DNA from: Azorinus chamasolen
Taxonomy: Eukaryota; Mollusca; Bivalvia; Cardiida; Solecurtidae
Direction of reading: 5' to 3'
NCBI GenBank assembly: GCA_963576725.1
Contig: OY755237.1
Span: forward strand, 67,510,972 to 67,574,971
DNA length: 64,000 nucleotides
Shown piece after piece: positions 27,936 through 38,930 of the stretch. The translations under genes and the position numbers were made by a program. The notes under the pieces were generated by a model that was not told the DNA's origin, ran no database searches, and worked only from the letters and a program-made list of their open reading frames with translations. Numbering within the stretch: position 1 is the stretch's first letter; each line of letters opens with the position of its first letter.

Positions 27936-28154
27936 TTTAAAATAGCATCACATATACAATTATTGTGTAACATATGTAATTACAAATGATGTTTTCTGTT
28001 TTGACAGAACATTATAGTGTCATAAAGGTATAACTTAATGTAATGACTGAACTGCCTCTCCAAAGGAAATCTATTCATAAGATAAAAATCATTTAGACAG
28101 CTAGTTCACTTAACTGATAAGATATCTAAGATATAATGAAGGTATAGACCAGAA

Positions 28155-28227
28155 GGGGAATTAGCTCAAGTGGTAGAGCGCTCGCTTAGCATGTGAGAGG
28201 TACCGGGATCGATACCCGGATTCTCCA
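28155..28227 (+). tRNA. tRNA-Ala (AGC)
   Basis: Identical to the reference. The terminator ATTTTTTTTATC follows. Confidence 0.97.
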
Positions 28228-28420
28228 ATTATTTTTTTTATCTTATACCAAGCCCGTCCCCCTCAGCCAATTCGTTCCTCTTCCGTTTTAGTATCCAGTC
28301 CTGTTCTTGCTGACAATTTATGTCAGCTCAAATCTGATTTGCTGAGAATTTAATGATTCCTTACAGATTCTCTTTTATTTTGAGAAACTATACAGACAGA
28401 ATGTAAAACATGTTTTTGTC
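28228..28420. other. No recognised feature
   Basis: Mixed DNA without PAL motifs. Confidence 0.3.
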
Positions 28421-28533
28421 AAAGTAAACAAATTCCATTGAAAAGTTTATATTATAAAACAATCAGCTAATAAACTTTTAATATTCATTGTGTCATTATT
28501 TCTTACATGAATATTGAACAGGGAAAGGTTTAA
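28421..28533 (-). mobile_element. PAL-E2 tail
   Basis: ATTATAAAACAATCAGCTAA, GTCATTATTTCTTACATGAA and the end GAACAGGGAAAGGTTTAA. The hairpin part is absent. Confidence 0.65.
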
Positions 28534-28758
28534 CCCATTACCTCATATGCTATTTTTAGATACAACCTCTTTGAATAAATCTACCGAAAAGGAGCATTAA
28601 CTAGAGAAAAGGAAACTTTTAGAATGTTGTAGTTTGAAACCATTGTGATAAATAGAGCATTTGCTCCTATAGGAGCAAATGCTCTATTTATCACAATGGT
28701 TTCACAAAGTGACTTTTACATAGTCGCCAAAAGTCGTCCTTATCAGGGAATGGGTTAA
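28530..28758 (+). mobile_element. PAL-F element abutting the PAL-E2 tail
   Basis: Complete, 229 bp. Its left TTAA (28530-28533) is also the right end of the E2 tail. The hairpin is perfect. Confidence 0.9.
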
Positions 28759-28810
28759 GAGGCATTGGTCCCTGTCGAGTTTTGCCAGTAATCGCCAACT
28801 CTTGTATCTA

Positions 28811-28873
28811 AATGACGACATAAAATGCTTGTATTCAAATTTATTCTTTTGAAGCTCAGCATTTAGATACAAA
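28811..28873. repeat. Inverted repeat touching a tRNA
   Basis: CTTGTATCTAAATG and CATTTAGATACAAAG are inverted copies about 35 bp apart. The right arm ends at the first base of the tRNA-Ala. Confidence 0.6.
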
Positions 28874-28946
28874 GGGGAATTAGCTCAAGTGGTAGAGCGC
28901 TCGCTTAGCATGTGAGAGGTACCGGGATCGATACCCGGATTCTCCA
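28874..28946 (+). tRNA. tRNA-Ala (AGC)
   Basis: Identical to the reference. The terminator CTTCTTTTTTTG follows. Confidence 0.97.
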
Positions 28947-29086
28947 AGCTTCTTTTTTTGTCAATCTCGAGCGTAATTTCTGAACTACAGCCTGACAAGA
29001 TTTTTATCTGAAAACAAGTCTCTGCACTGTTTGTCATTCAAAATCCACTCACAAATTATACCCTTCATGCTGAGTGGACTCTATCC

Positions 29087-29578
29087 ATAACCCTTTCCTT
29101 CATACAGATGCATTTTCTTGAACACGTATGCAACAGAGTAGACCCAGATCAGACAGCTCCTATAGGAGCCGTCTGATCATGATCTGCTCCGTTTGCTTAT
29201 GACATGATATAGATCTGATTTTAAAGTGTTGTCAAATCAAACATTTCCCTTGAAAATTTTACATTATAAAAATTTAGTTAATAAATATTCATGATGTCAG
29301 TCTTTCTTTACCCTTTCCCTCTTCTATATTTATTCCAAATTTTGATACCTACTGAATATTCATTAACAAAATAGTTATAAAGAAATATGGAAGATGGAAC
29401 ATTGTAGACATTTTAGAAAGTAAAGAAACAGATCTATCAAATTATTTTAGCAAACAGAGCAGACCCTGATCAGACGGCTCCTAGAGGAGCCGTCTGATCT
29501 GGGTCTACTCTGTTTGCAAATGCGTGAAAACACGTTTATATGAGGGGTTAAATGAATATTGAACAGATAAAGGGTTAC
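29087..29578 (-). mobile_element. PAL-E2 hosting a PAL-E1
   Basis: The left part CCATAACCCTTTCCTTCATA and hairpin (centre GCTCCTATAGGAGC) extend to GTCAGTCTTTC at 29306. The right part ATGAATATTGAACAGATAAA ends GGGTTAC at 29578. Confidence 0.75.
29307..29551 (+). mobile_element. PAL-E1 nested in PAL-E2
   Basis: Left flank TTTA, right flank TTAA. A near-perfect hairpin is centred on GCTCCTAGAGGAGC. The end is shortened to TATGAGGGG. Confidence 0.85.
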
Positions 29579-29649
29579 ACAATTATGAACGATTCCAGTA
29601 TGAAAATTTACCATTTTAAAAGAGATTGCGCCTAATGGCTGTATGCTTT

Positions 29650-29862
29650 AATCCCCTAAAACGGGTTTTTCAGTAATGAAGAAATAAGCTCTTTTTAGGC
29701 AGGTGATTGTTTAACACAGGAAGAACGTCATACAGATAGCTCCAAAATCTCCTTTGGGAGCTCTCTGTATGACTTTCATCCTGCATTAAGCTGTCACCTA
29801 TCTGAAAGACAGGCATTGATTCTAAATTGAAAGTCCGGCTAAGAAAGGTTTATTGTGTTCTA
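29650..29862 (+). mobile_element. PAL-A element, diverged
   Basis: CATACAGATAGCTCC ... GGGAGCTCTCTGTATGAC, with ACACAGGAAGAACG in the left arm. The right end is GAAAGGTTTATTGTG. The downstream 60 bp resemble those after the PAL-A at 48276. Confidence 0.65.
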
Positions 29863-30144
29863 TTCTGTGCATGGTAGTCTTATTTGTACAACATTACTGG
29901 TATTTAGCGGCTTTAGGTGTTGTATGTGTGAAACACGTAAATATTTTCGTGTCTACTACAAACGCTATACAGTTTGTTCCCAAATTTTCTCGCTAGAATT
30001 TGTCGGAATGTTGTGTATATTCTGTCATTAATACACCCCAATGTTTCCTTTTAACGGGGTTTGTGTTTGTATCGCTCAGTGTCGTTATAGGCAAACAAAC
30101 AGTATCAACTATGTTTTCTCAGTGATTGTGGGAGTGGGTGCCCT
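29863..30144. other. No recognised feature beyond a shared flank
   Basis: 29875-29930 resembles 48700-48750 (GTAGTCTT, GTACAACAT, CTGGT, TTTAGC). The rest looks single copy. Confidence 0.35.
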
Positions 30145-30375
30145 TTAACCCTTTGCTCAATGAATATTTATGTAAGAAATAATGACGTCATACGTATTAA
30201 TTAGATTAATTATTATGATAGTAGGCAGAGCTCCCTACATGGGAATAGGAATATTTGGCAATGGCAGAAACTGTAGAATCATATCTAAACATTATAATCA
30301 AACAGAGCAGACCCTGATCAGACGGCTCCTACAGTAGTCGTCTGATCTGGGTCTACTCTGTTTGTTTTCAAATGC
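30145..30375 (+). mobile_element. PAL-E2 element
   Basis: TTAACCCTTTGCTCAATGAA at the left. The hairpin is at 30298-30365 with centre GCTCCTACAGTAGTC. The right end is lost. Confidence 0.75.
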
Positions 30376-30394
30376 TACAGATCTATCAGATACA

Positions 30395-30807
30395 GATATT
30401 TTAATGCCGTTACAAACACAGTAAGTAGATTCAGGGTCCATGCTTATAAAACTTTTAGCTGAGTCTGAGTTCGTTCTCAAGTTTTTGATTTGTCAGATTT
30501 GAGCCTTTGGCTCAAATCTGACCAATCAAAAGCTTGAGAACTCAAATCTGACCAATCAAAAGCTTGAGAACAAAACTCAGACTCAACTAAAAGCTTTATA
30601 AGCATGGACCTTGATTACTATTGTAAGGGGCGTCTAAATATGACCTGCTCTGTTTGCTTATGCATGATTTAGAGATCTAATTCTACAGTCTGTGCCATGG
30701 CACACATTCTTAATTCATAAGTTTTATGTTATTATAAAAAACCTCATCTAATGAATATTTATAATGTCATTATTTCTCACATGAACATTCATGAAGATAA
30801 TCGTTAA
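30395..30807 (-). mobile_element. PAL-E2 hosting a PAL-K
   Basis: Left trace GCCGTTACAAACACAGTAAG; right part CTAAATATGACCTGCTCTGT, CTAATTCTACAGTCTGTGCC and the tail to TTAA at 30804-30807. Confidence 0.6.
30435..30610. mobile_element. PAL-K element, copy 2
   Basis: About 176 bp. The inverted ends are GGTCCATGCTTATAAAACTT / AGCTTTATAAGCATGGACC. The hairpin centre is TTTGAGCCTTTGGCTCAAAT. A half-arm, AAATCTGACCAATCAAAAGC then TTGAGAAC, is repeated in tandem in the right arm. It contains inverted CCAAT motifs. Confidence 0.8.
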
Positions 30808-30827
30808 AGCGGCCTAACAATCGGCAT

Positions 30828-31064
30828 TTAACCCTTTTCCCGATACAAACGCCTTTTCACATATTTACAAACAGAGTAGACCCAGATCAGACGACTCCGT
30901 CTGATCAGTGTCTGCTCTGTTTGCTTATGAAAGTATAACAGATCTAACAACAGTTTTGATCAATGACACAACATAATATGTACACATTCTAATGTGAAAA
31001 TAATCTAATAAATATTCATGAGGCCATTATATCTTACACGAACTTTCATCATGGAAAGGCTTTA
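30828..31064 (-). mobile_element. PAL-E2 with collapsed hairpin
   Basis: TTAACCCTTTTCCCGATACA, then GTAGACCCAGATCAGACGAC joined to TCCGTCTGATCAGTGTCTGC. The GGCTCC half is missing, so the loop is nearly gone. Confidence 0.75.
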
Positions 31065-31243
31065 GACACTGGGTGCATTTTCTTCTTCTTTTTGCAGATG
31101 GCTATATATCCCAAAATCTAAAAAATGCTATTCTGGTATGTCAAAGGTTAATGACAGTGTATATATTTGATTATACTGATTAGTCACACAACAATTACAC
31201 GAATGCACCGCTTTCTAGGTAAATACTTATATTTACTTAGGGT

Positions 31244-31459
31244 TTAACCATTTCAAAGCTGAATTATCTAAAGCCTATTCCAAACGTCATACAGATCAAA
31301 ATTACCGTGAATATTAAGGGATATTTTTTTAAATAACATAACATAACATAACAAACAGTGCAGATCCTGGTGAGAGGGCTCATTTAAGAGCTCTCTCATA
31401 TGAGTCTACACTGTTAGAAAATGACATAAGTTTACCATGCCCCGCACTGAAAGGGCTAA
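31244..31459 (+). mobile_element. PAL-I element (complete)
   Basis: Family description: TTAA-type, 216 bp. The left end is TTAACCATTTCAAAGCTGAA. The hairpin AACAAACAGTGCAGATCCTG ... CATATGAGTCTACACTGTTA is centred on GGGCTCATTTAAGAGCTC. The right end is CACTGAAAGGGCTAAA. A short (AACAT)n lies just before the hairpin. Confidence 0.75.
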
Positions 31460-31489
31460 AACCTTGTGACAGGTAAATGATTTACAATA

Positions 31490-31690
31490 GCCATAATTCT
31501 AGTAACTTGATGACGCAACTGTGACGTAACAGTACTTACCTAGGATAAGGCTGATCCGATTAATCAATATTTGGTGATCAGGACAATTGGGTCGAATCGA
31601 GTTTGACACGAATCTCGCGAGATTTAGTAAATCTGTGTTGTGATGGTAATTTCTCGAGTGTCCTTATGTGTAATTTGTAAGTAAACAACA
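31490..31690. promoter_or_regulatory. Candidate host promoter region
   Basis: The palindrome TCTCGCGAGA at 31613-31622 is a known animal core-promoter motif, and TGACGCAA / TGACGTAA (CRE-like) lie at about 31513-31530. This is one of few non-repetitive stretches. No downstream coding exon was identified, and the foldback element begins 370 bp further right. Direction is unknown. Confidence 0.35.
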
Positions 31691-31825
31691 AAAACAGGCC
31701 AAACATTGTGCTAGTATTAACTTTATATCACTGTGAAAAATGATGCTTGCTTAAAGTCTGAAATCATGCATTTTTGTTGCTAAATTCCGATTTGTTTAAG
31801 GTTTTAAGAAGCCAGTTACTCAGTG

Positions 31826-31896
31826 GCAAACAGCTTGGATCCTGATGAGACGCCGAGTTACTCGGCGTCTCATCTGGATCCAAACTGTTTGCAAAT
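31826..31896 (+). mobile_element. PAL-G core, perfect
   Basis: GCAAACAGCTTGGATCCTGA ... CATCTGGATCCAAACTGTTT around GCCGAGTTACTCGGC. Confidence 0.8.
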
Positions 31897-31979
31897 GCTG
31901 AGCCAAGTCGTGAATTGTCGCATAAGTGTCTGTATAAGGCGTAAACTATGTTTTACTGTCAAACTTGCTGATAATTGCC

Positions 31980-31988
31980 ACTTTATTA
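31980..31988. repeat. Left 9-bp flanking duplication
   Basis: ACTTTATTA, repeated exactly at 44177-44185. Confidence 0.85.
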
Positions 31989-32068
31989 ATGTCCGTGAAG
32001 TTGGCTACTTGTTCCTTGTTCCCAGTTCGACATTCAATGGATTGTGAATGTTCAATAGCAAACAAGTA
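31989..32068 (+). repeat. Left terminal cap of the foldback
   Basis: A diverged monomer: GTGAAGTTGGCTACTTGTTC then CTTGTTCCCAGTTCG, ATTCAATGGATTGTGAATG (an internal dyad) and AGCAAACAAGTAGC. It equals the right cap in reverse. Confidence 0.8.
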
Positions 32069-35000
32069 GCTAACTTCACAGCCCGTTACTTATTCGACTG
32101 TTTTCGTTTTTGTGAATAACGAACCGGGAATAAGTAGCTAACTTCACACCCAGTTACTTATTCAATTATATTCGTTATTCTGAATAACGAACCGGGAATA
32201 AGTAGCTAACTTCACATCCCGTTACTTATTCAATTATTTTCGTTATTTTGAATAACGAACCGGGAATAAGTAGCTAACCTCACATCCAGTTACTTATTCG
32301 ATTATTTTCGTTTTTGTGAATAACGAACCGGGAATAAGTAGCTAACTTCACATCCCGTTACTTATTCGATATTTTCGTTTTTGTGAATAACGAACCGGGA
32401 ATAAGTAGCCAACTTCACATCCCGTTACTTATTCAATTATTTTTCGTTATTTTGAATAAGGAACCGGGAATAAGTAGCTAACTTCACATCCCGTTACTTA
32501 TTCGATTATTTTCGTTGTTCCGAATAACGAACCGGGAATAAGTAGCTAACTTCACATCCCGTTACTTATTCGATATTTTCGTTTTTGTGAATAAAGAACC
32601 GGGAATAAGTAGCTACCATCACATCCCGTTACTTATTCGATTATTTTCGTTTTTGTGAATAAGGAACCGGGAATAAGTAGCTAACTTCACATCCCGTTAC
32701 TTATTCAATTATTTTTCGTTATTTTGAATAAGGAACCGGGAATAAGTAGCTAACTTCACAGCCCGTTACTTATTCGACTGTTTTCGTTTTTGTGAATAAC
32801 GAACCGGGAATAAGTAGCTAACTTCACACCCAGTTACTTATTCAATTATATTCGTTATTCTGAATAACGAACCGGGAATAAGTAGCTAACTTCACATCCC
32901 GTTACTTATTCAATTATTTTCGTTATTTTCAATAACGAACCGGGAATAAGTAGCTAACTTCACATCCAGTTACTTATTCGATTATTTTCGTTTTTGTGAA
33001 TAACGAACCGGGAATAAGTAGCTAACTTCACATCCCGTTACTTATTCGATATTTTCGTTTTTGTGAATAACGAACCGGGAATAAGTAGCTAACTTCACAT
33101 CCCGTTACTTATTCGATTATTTTCGTTTTCTGAATAACGAACCGGGAATAAGTAGCTAACTTCACATCCCGTTACTTATTCGATTATTTTCGTTGTTCCG
33201 AATAACGAACCGGGAATAAGTAGCTAACTTCACATCCCGTTACTTATTCGATTATTTTCGTTGCTCTGAATAACGAACCGGGAATAAGTAGCTAACTTCA
33301 CATCCCGTTACTTATTCAATTATTTTCGTTTTTTTGAATAACGAAACGGGAATAAGTAGCCAACTTCACGTCCAGTTACTTATTCGATTATTGTCGTTTT
33401 TGTGAATAACGAACCGGGAATAAGTAGCTAACTTCACATCCCGTTACTTATTCGATTATTTTCGTTATTCTGAATAACGAACCGGGAATAAGTAGCTAAC
33501 TTCACATCCCGTTACTTATTCAATTATTTTCATTATTTTGAATAAGGAACCGGGAATAAGTAGCTAACTTCACATCCCGTTACTTATTCGATTATTTTCG
33601 TTGTTCCGAATAACGAACCGGGAATAAGTAGCTAACTTCACATCCCGTTACTTATTCGATATTTTCGTTTTTGTGAATAAAGAACCGGGAATAAGTAGCT
33701 ACCATCACATCCCGTTACTTATTCGATTATTTTCGTTTTTGTGAATAAGGAACCGGGAATAAGTAGCTAACTTCACATCCCGTTACTTATTCAATTATTT
33801 TTCGTTATTTTGAATAAGGAACCGGGAATAACTAGCTAACTTCACAGCCCGTTACTTATTCGACTGTTTTCGTTTTTGTGAATAACGAACCGGGAATAAG
33901 TAACTAACTTCACACCCAGTTACTTATTCAATTATATTCGTTATTCTGAATAACGAACCGGGAATAAGTAGCTAACTTCACATCCCGTTACTTATTCAAT
34001 TATTTTCGTTATTTTGAATAACGAACCGGGAATAAGTAGCTAACTTCACATCCAGTTACTTATTCGATTATTTTCGTTTTTGTGAATAACGAACCGGGAA
34101 TAAGTAGCTAACTTCACATCCCGTTACTTATTCGATATTTTCGTTTTTGTGAATAACGAACCGGGAATAAGTAGCTAACTTCACATCCCGTTACTAATTC
34201 GATTATTTTCGTTTTCTGAATAACGAACCGGGAATAAGTAGCTAACTTCACATCCCGTTACTTATTCGAAAAATTTCGTTGTTCCGAATAACGAACCGGG
34301 AATAAGTAGCCAACTTCACATCCCGTTACTTATTCGATTATTTTCGTTGCTCTGAATAAGGAACCGGGAATAAGTAGCTAACTTCACATCCCGTTACTTA
34401 TTCAATTATTTTCGTTATTTTGAATAACGAAACGGGAATAAGTAGCCAACTTCACGTCCAGTTACTTATTCGATTATTGTCGTTTTTGTGAATAACGAAC
34501 CGGGAATAAGTAGCTAACTTCACATCCCGTTACTTATTCGATTATTTTCGTTATTCTGAATAACGAACCGGGAATAAGTAGCTAACTTCACATCCCGTTA
34601 CTTATTCAATTATTTTCATTATTTTGAATAACGAACCGGGAATAAGTAGCTAACTTCACATCCCGTTACTAATTCGATTATTTTCGTTTTTGTGAATAAC
34701 GAACCGGGAATAAGTAGCTAACTTCACATCCCGTTACTTATTCGATATTTTCGTTTTTGTGAATAACGAACCGGGAATAAGTAGCTAACTTCACATCCCG
34801 TTACTTATTCGATTATTTTCGTTGTTCTGAATAACGAAAACGGAATAAGTAGCTAACTTCACATCCCGTTACTTATTCAATTAATTTCGTTAATTTGAAT
34901 AACGAACCGGGAATAAGTAGCCAACTTCACATCCCGTTACTTATTCAATTATTTTTCGTTATTTTGAATAAGGAACCGGGAATAAGTAGCTAACTTCACA

Positions 35001-35547
35001 TCCCGTTACTTATTCGATTATTTTTGTTGTTCCGAATAACGAACCGGGAATAAGTAGCTAACTTCACATCCCGTTACTTATTTAATTATTTTCGTTCTTT
35101 TGGATAACGAACCGGGAATAAGTAGCTAACTTCACGTACAGTTACTTATTCGATTATGTTCGTTTTTGTGAATAACGAACCGGGAATAAGTAACTAACTT
35201 CACATCCCGTTACTTATTCGATTATTTTCGTTTTTCTGAATAAGGAACCGGGAATAAGTAGCTAACTTCACATCCCGTTACTTATTCGATTATTTTCGTT
35301 GCTCTGAATAACGAACAGGGAATAAGTAGCTAGCTTCACATCCAGTTACTTATTCGATTATTTTCGTTTTTGTGAATAACGAACCGGGAATAAGTAGCTA
35401 ACTTCACATCCCGTTACTTATTCAATTAGTTTCTTTATTTTGAATAACGAACTGGGAATAAGTAGCTAACTTCACACCCAGTTACTTATTCAATTATTTT
35501 CGTTATTCTGAATAAGGAACCAGGAATAAGTAGTTAACTTCACACCC
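32069..35547 (+). repeat. Left array of 68-bp monomers (about 51 copies)
   Basis: Monomer pieces: CTTCACATCCCGTTACTTAT, TCGATTATTTTCGTT and TGAATAACGAACCGGGAATA then AGTAGCTAA. Variant monomers recur at an offset of exactly 1086 bp (for example 32611/33697 and 33370/34456) and at 680 bp (32081/32761), which are 16 and 10 monomers: higher-order repeats. Confidence 0.92.
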
Positions 35548-35984
35548 TGCCAAATTACCGCGTAATTAATTTATTACCAGTCAGAGATCCGACTTACCTA
35601 ATTAAGAAAGGAACAACTTTTATTTTTGCTGACATGAGACGTCATCACAGAGCAAATATGACGTCGTCTCAGAGCAATTTCGAAAGAGGAATTCAATATT
35701 CACTTGTAAACATTTGAGTTTAAACGGTTACACTTTGTACCTAGAAGTTGATAGTGTCAAATTGAGGAACATACGAGGAACAATCTTTTACGTTTATTAT
35801 CGTAATCCGTCAAGAATTAATGGACTAAGGACGATATGAAATTTCGAATCGACGTCAAATTTGAATTCTGTATTCTCCGTGGAAGCCCCCGAATACGGTT
35901 CTGTACACCCCGGCAGTTTTTAGCAAACTTGCCAATCAAATTCCAAGGATTTACTCTGACTGGTAATAAATACTCATTTGAATA

Positions 35985-36160
35985 GTCAACCGGCAATTGG
36001 CAGCCAGCTGCCAAATCAAATGTAACTTCAGAAATTGTTTACTAGCGAACCGTCAACTGGCAACTGGCAGCCAGCTTCAAATTCGCTCTTAACATATCAA
36101 AACAGAGTTGATCACGACTAGTCAGCTGGCAACTGGCAGCCAGCTTCAAATTCGACTTCT
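35985..36160. repeat. Short repeats of CAACTGGCAGCCAGC
   Basis: Three spaced copies near 35990, 36053 and 36121. The last two share CAACTGGCAACTGGCAGCCA and GCTTCAAATTCG. Confidence 0.65.
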
Positions 36161-36224
36161 ATAATCCCTAGATACATATTCATGTGAATTGATGAGATTC
36201 ATGTGAATTGATGAGATGAAATGA

Positions 36225-36600
36225 GATAAGAATAGATCAGATATAAAGCTGATCGGAATCTGATCTGTATCTGGTTTGTATCCGATCAGATCAACTCAAA
36301 TCAAGATCAGCTCAGATCCAGATACGATTATATTAGATCAAAATCTGATCTGGATCTGATCTAGTTCTGATCTAAATCTAATAGTGTACTTGTTTTGATC
36401 AAAGCAGATCGGATCAGATCTAGATCTAGATCCATATCAGATCAGTTAAGATTCGATTAGATCATAGCATCCCAGATTACATAAAGTCAGACTAGATATG
36501 ACCAGATGAGATCCAGATCCAGATCTTGATCCAGAGTTTGATCCAGATCAGATCGGATCAGATCATATGTTTATCCAGTCTAAGTCAAGATCTATATAGA
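36225..36600. repeat. GATC-rich low-complexity block 1
   Basis: Irregular runs of GATCTGATC, AGATCAGATC, GGATCAGATC and ATCCAGATC on both strands, with no fixed period. Block 2 lies at 37275-37570 and a short block at 37680-37740. Confidence 0.75.
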
Positions 36601-36767
36601 TGTGTTAATCCGGCTAATTGGGCGGAGTTTGCAGTTACTGCACAGCATCTAAATTAACTCATTTTGTGCTGAAAATTATTCTGATGTGTTTCATTTTTAC
36701 TTGCTTTGTTACATTGTTTACTTACTTCTGCTTTGAGAAACTGTATGAGAAACTATTGAACAAGTGT

Positions 36768-36829
36768 CAAACAGCTTGGATCCTCATCTCGGTGCCTCAT
36801 CTGGATCCAAGGTGTTTACAAATGCAAGT
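36768..36829 (+). mobile_element. PAL-G core in the foldback centre
   Basis: GTGTCAAACAGCTTGGATCC joins CATCTCGGTGCCTCATCTGG; the left arm centre is deleted. Confidence 0.6.
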
Positions 36830-37274
36830 CATATCGTGCTTAGCATAATAAAGGTCACAAAACTCTTAGATAAATAACAGCTTTATTCAGGAGAACGAGT
36901 GAAAGGATAATCGGTGATAGAGTTTAATAGATAGAGAACCTCGATCTATGCTGTTTTATATCACACTAATTACGTAAGATTTCCGACATCACATTTTAGA
37001 GCATACATTTATTATTTTGTAGATTTTCATTATTTCAAGACTTTGTTGATCTTTATCTGGTTACATATTTTAGCAGTTTGGATTCAAATCAGACGATGAG
37101 ATACGTCTTGTTTAATCTAGGCTGGTAATGTTTATTTACTAACAATGTGTACAACCTGCTACAACATATGTGTGACTTGATAACATGACATAGAGTTGAG
37201 TCGAACATCTGTTAATCATGAATTTGTCAATTGCGCACGCTAAGTTACTCAACTACTCTCATTACATGAACAAA

Positions 37275-37570
37275 CCCGATCTGATCTTATCTGATCTGGA
37301 TCTAGATCTCGTCTGATCTTGATCTGATTTGGATCTGGATCTGAATCACTTCTGACCTGATATGGTATGATCTAATCTGATCTAATCTGATCTGGATATG
37401 AGTTGGATCTTATCTGGATTGAATCACTAGTTCACGAAAAAATAGAAGACATCTATATTTTGACTAATTAGATCTATACCTTAGCACAATTGAATCCCGA
37501 CGATTTAGATCTTTTAAATTTAGATAAAGTGAATTCTAGATAGTTTAGCTTGATTTGATCTAGATCTATT
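37275..37570. repeat. GATC-rich low-complexity block 2
   Basis: GATCTGATCTTATCTGATCT, GGATCTGATTTGG-type words in tight succession. Confidence 0.7.
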
Positions 37571-37879
37571 CAACAATTATTTTACCAGATTTGCTACGGA
37601 CCCTACTGTACAGTAGCCGGAAAGACATTTTACACAACATGAATGAACGCCATGAGACTGTATAAATACATGTTATAATATATATCTTATCTAGATCTTA
37701 CCAAATTAAAAGGAGGAGTAAAAGATCTAGATCTTATCAAAATAAAAGAAGGAGTAAAATTTTAAACACTGATAAAAAAAATTCGATCACCGAAAGAAAA
37801 ATGCAAGATGTGTTCTTTGCCAATATCTTTAGGTATTGAAATCGATGAAAAATTATGTGTGAGTAAATCTCTTCACGAC

Positions 37880-38160
37880 TATAAACCCTTCACTCAACGT
37901 GCCTGTTTATGTCAATGCAAACACAGTAGACCCAGATCAAACGTAATGAAATAAATTTACAAACAGAGTACATCCAGATCAGACAGCTTCTGCTGTAGCT
38001 CCTTGATCACTGATCAGGGTCTAACTCTTATCGGTTTGCTTATGAAATAATATACCGGGTAGGTCTGGTTGTACAATTACTGTCAAAGCCAAACTTTCAT
38101 GTACTCATGTATCATTACAAAAACTCGATCTCCATGAACTCATTTTTTTCTTACACGCCT
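37880..38160 (-). mobile_element. PAL-E2 in the foldback centre
   Basis: TAAACCCTTCACTCAACG, two successive left arms (ACAGTAGACCCAGATCAAAC; ACAGAGTACATCCAGATCAG), then CTGATCAGGGTCTAACTCTT. Confidence 0.6.
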
Positions 38161-38164
38161 TTTT

Positions 38165-38356
38165 TTCACAATGCTAATTTTTCAAAGGGATCTTTGGCTC
38201 TGACAGAAACTATAGGATTAGATCAACAGAATTTCATAAGCAACAGAGCAGAACCTGATCAGACAGCTCCTACAGGAACTGTCCGATCTGGATCTACTCT
38301 ATTTGCAAACGTGCGTGAAGCCGTTTACATAATACGAGAAGGATCGGGAAATTGAT
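38165..38356 (+). mobile_element. Second PAL-E2 in the foldback centre
   Basis: CAGAAACTATAGGATTAGAT, then a hairpin with centre GCTCCTACAGGAAC, ending near TTTTAA at 38356-38360. Confidence 0.6.
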
Positions 38357-38404
38357 TTTAAAGCAAATTTGGTGTCTGCTGTCAACAGAGCTAACTGGTG
38401 TTTA

Positions 38405-38590
38405 TTAATTCTTTTTTCTCTTAAGAATATTTATTAAAGATTTCATGACCTCTTGCATATTCATTTACAGGGATTACAGAGACGCTAGACAACCATGATC
38501 GAATCTAAAGAAATAAGTCTACGGACTAAGCAATCAGAGCAGATCCTGATCAGACAGTTTCTACGTGATTTAGGTTTACGCTGTTAACAA
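38405..38590 (+). mobile_element. Degenerate PAL-E2 in the foldback centre
   Basis: ATTTCATGACCTCTTGCATA, AATCAGAGCAGATCCTGATC and TTTAGGTTTACGCTGTT. The right arm is largely deleted. Confidence 0.5.
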
Positions 38591-38930
38591 AAAGTTTGAA
38601 TAGAATAATTTTCCAATACGAAAAGACCCATTAACCTACAGTGCTAACATCTAAAGTCACATTCATAATAGAATGTAGCATATCCGTTTTTATAATTGTA
38701 GACCCAAGTCATTGGCTTAAACTGCTTTAAAACGCGTTTGAAACGCAATAAGTTGGAAAGAATAACAGTTTCTCCACTGTAATTACTTAACGCAGCAAAC
38801 ACATAAAGATCTACGATGGAGTTGCAGAGTTACGATGCAGTAACTCGGTTTAAAAGTATACTGTCGCTACAAAAGATTAACGTTGGAAGGAATGCCGTGG
38901 TAACGAGAGTCCATTGTATACATGTATATA

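Larger units (their letters stand above)
35546..38930. other. Central domain of the foldback
   Basis: 3.4 kb of mixed DNA. 35980-36160 has three near-repeats of CAACTGGCAACTGGCAGCCA then GCTTCAAATTCG. 36225-36600 and 37275-37570 are dense in GATC/AGATCT words. PAL-G and PAL-E2 copies follow. There is no open frame over 76 codons, so no enzyme is encoded. Confidence 0.7.
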
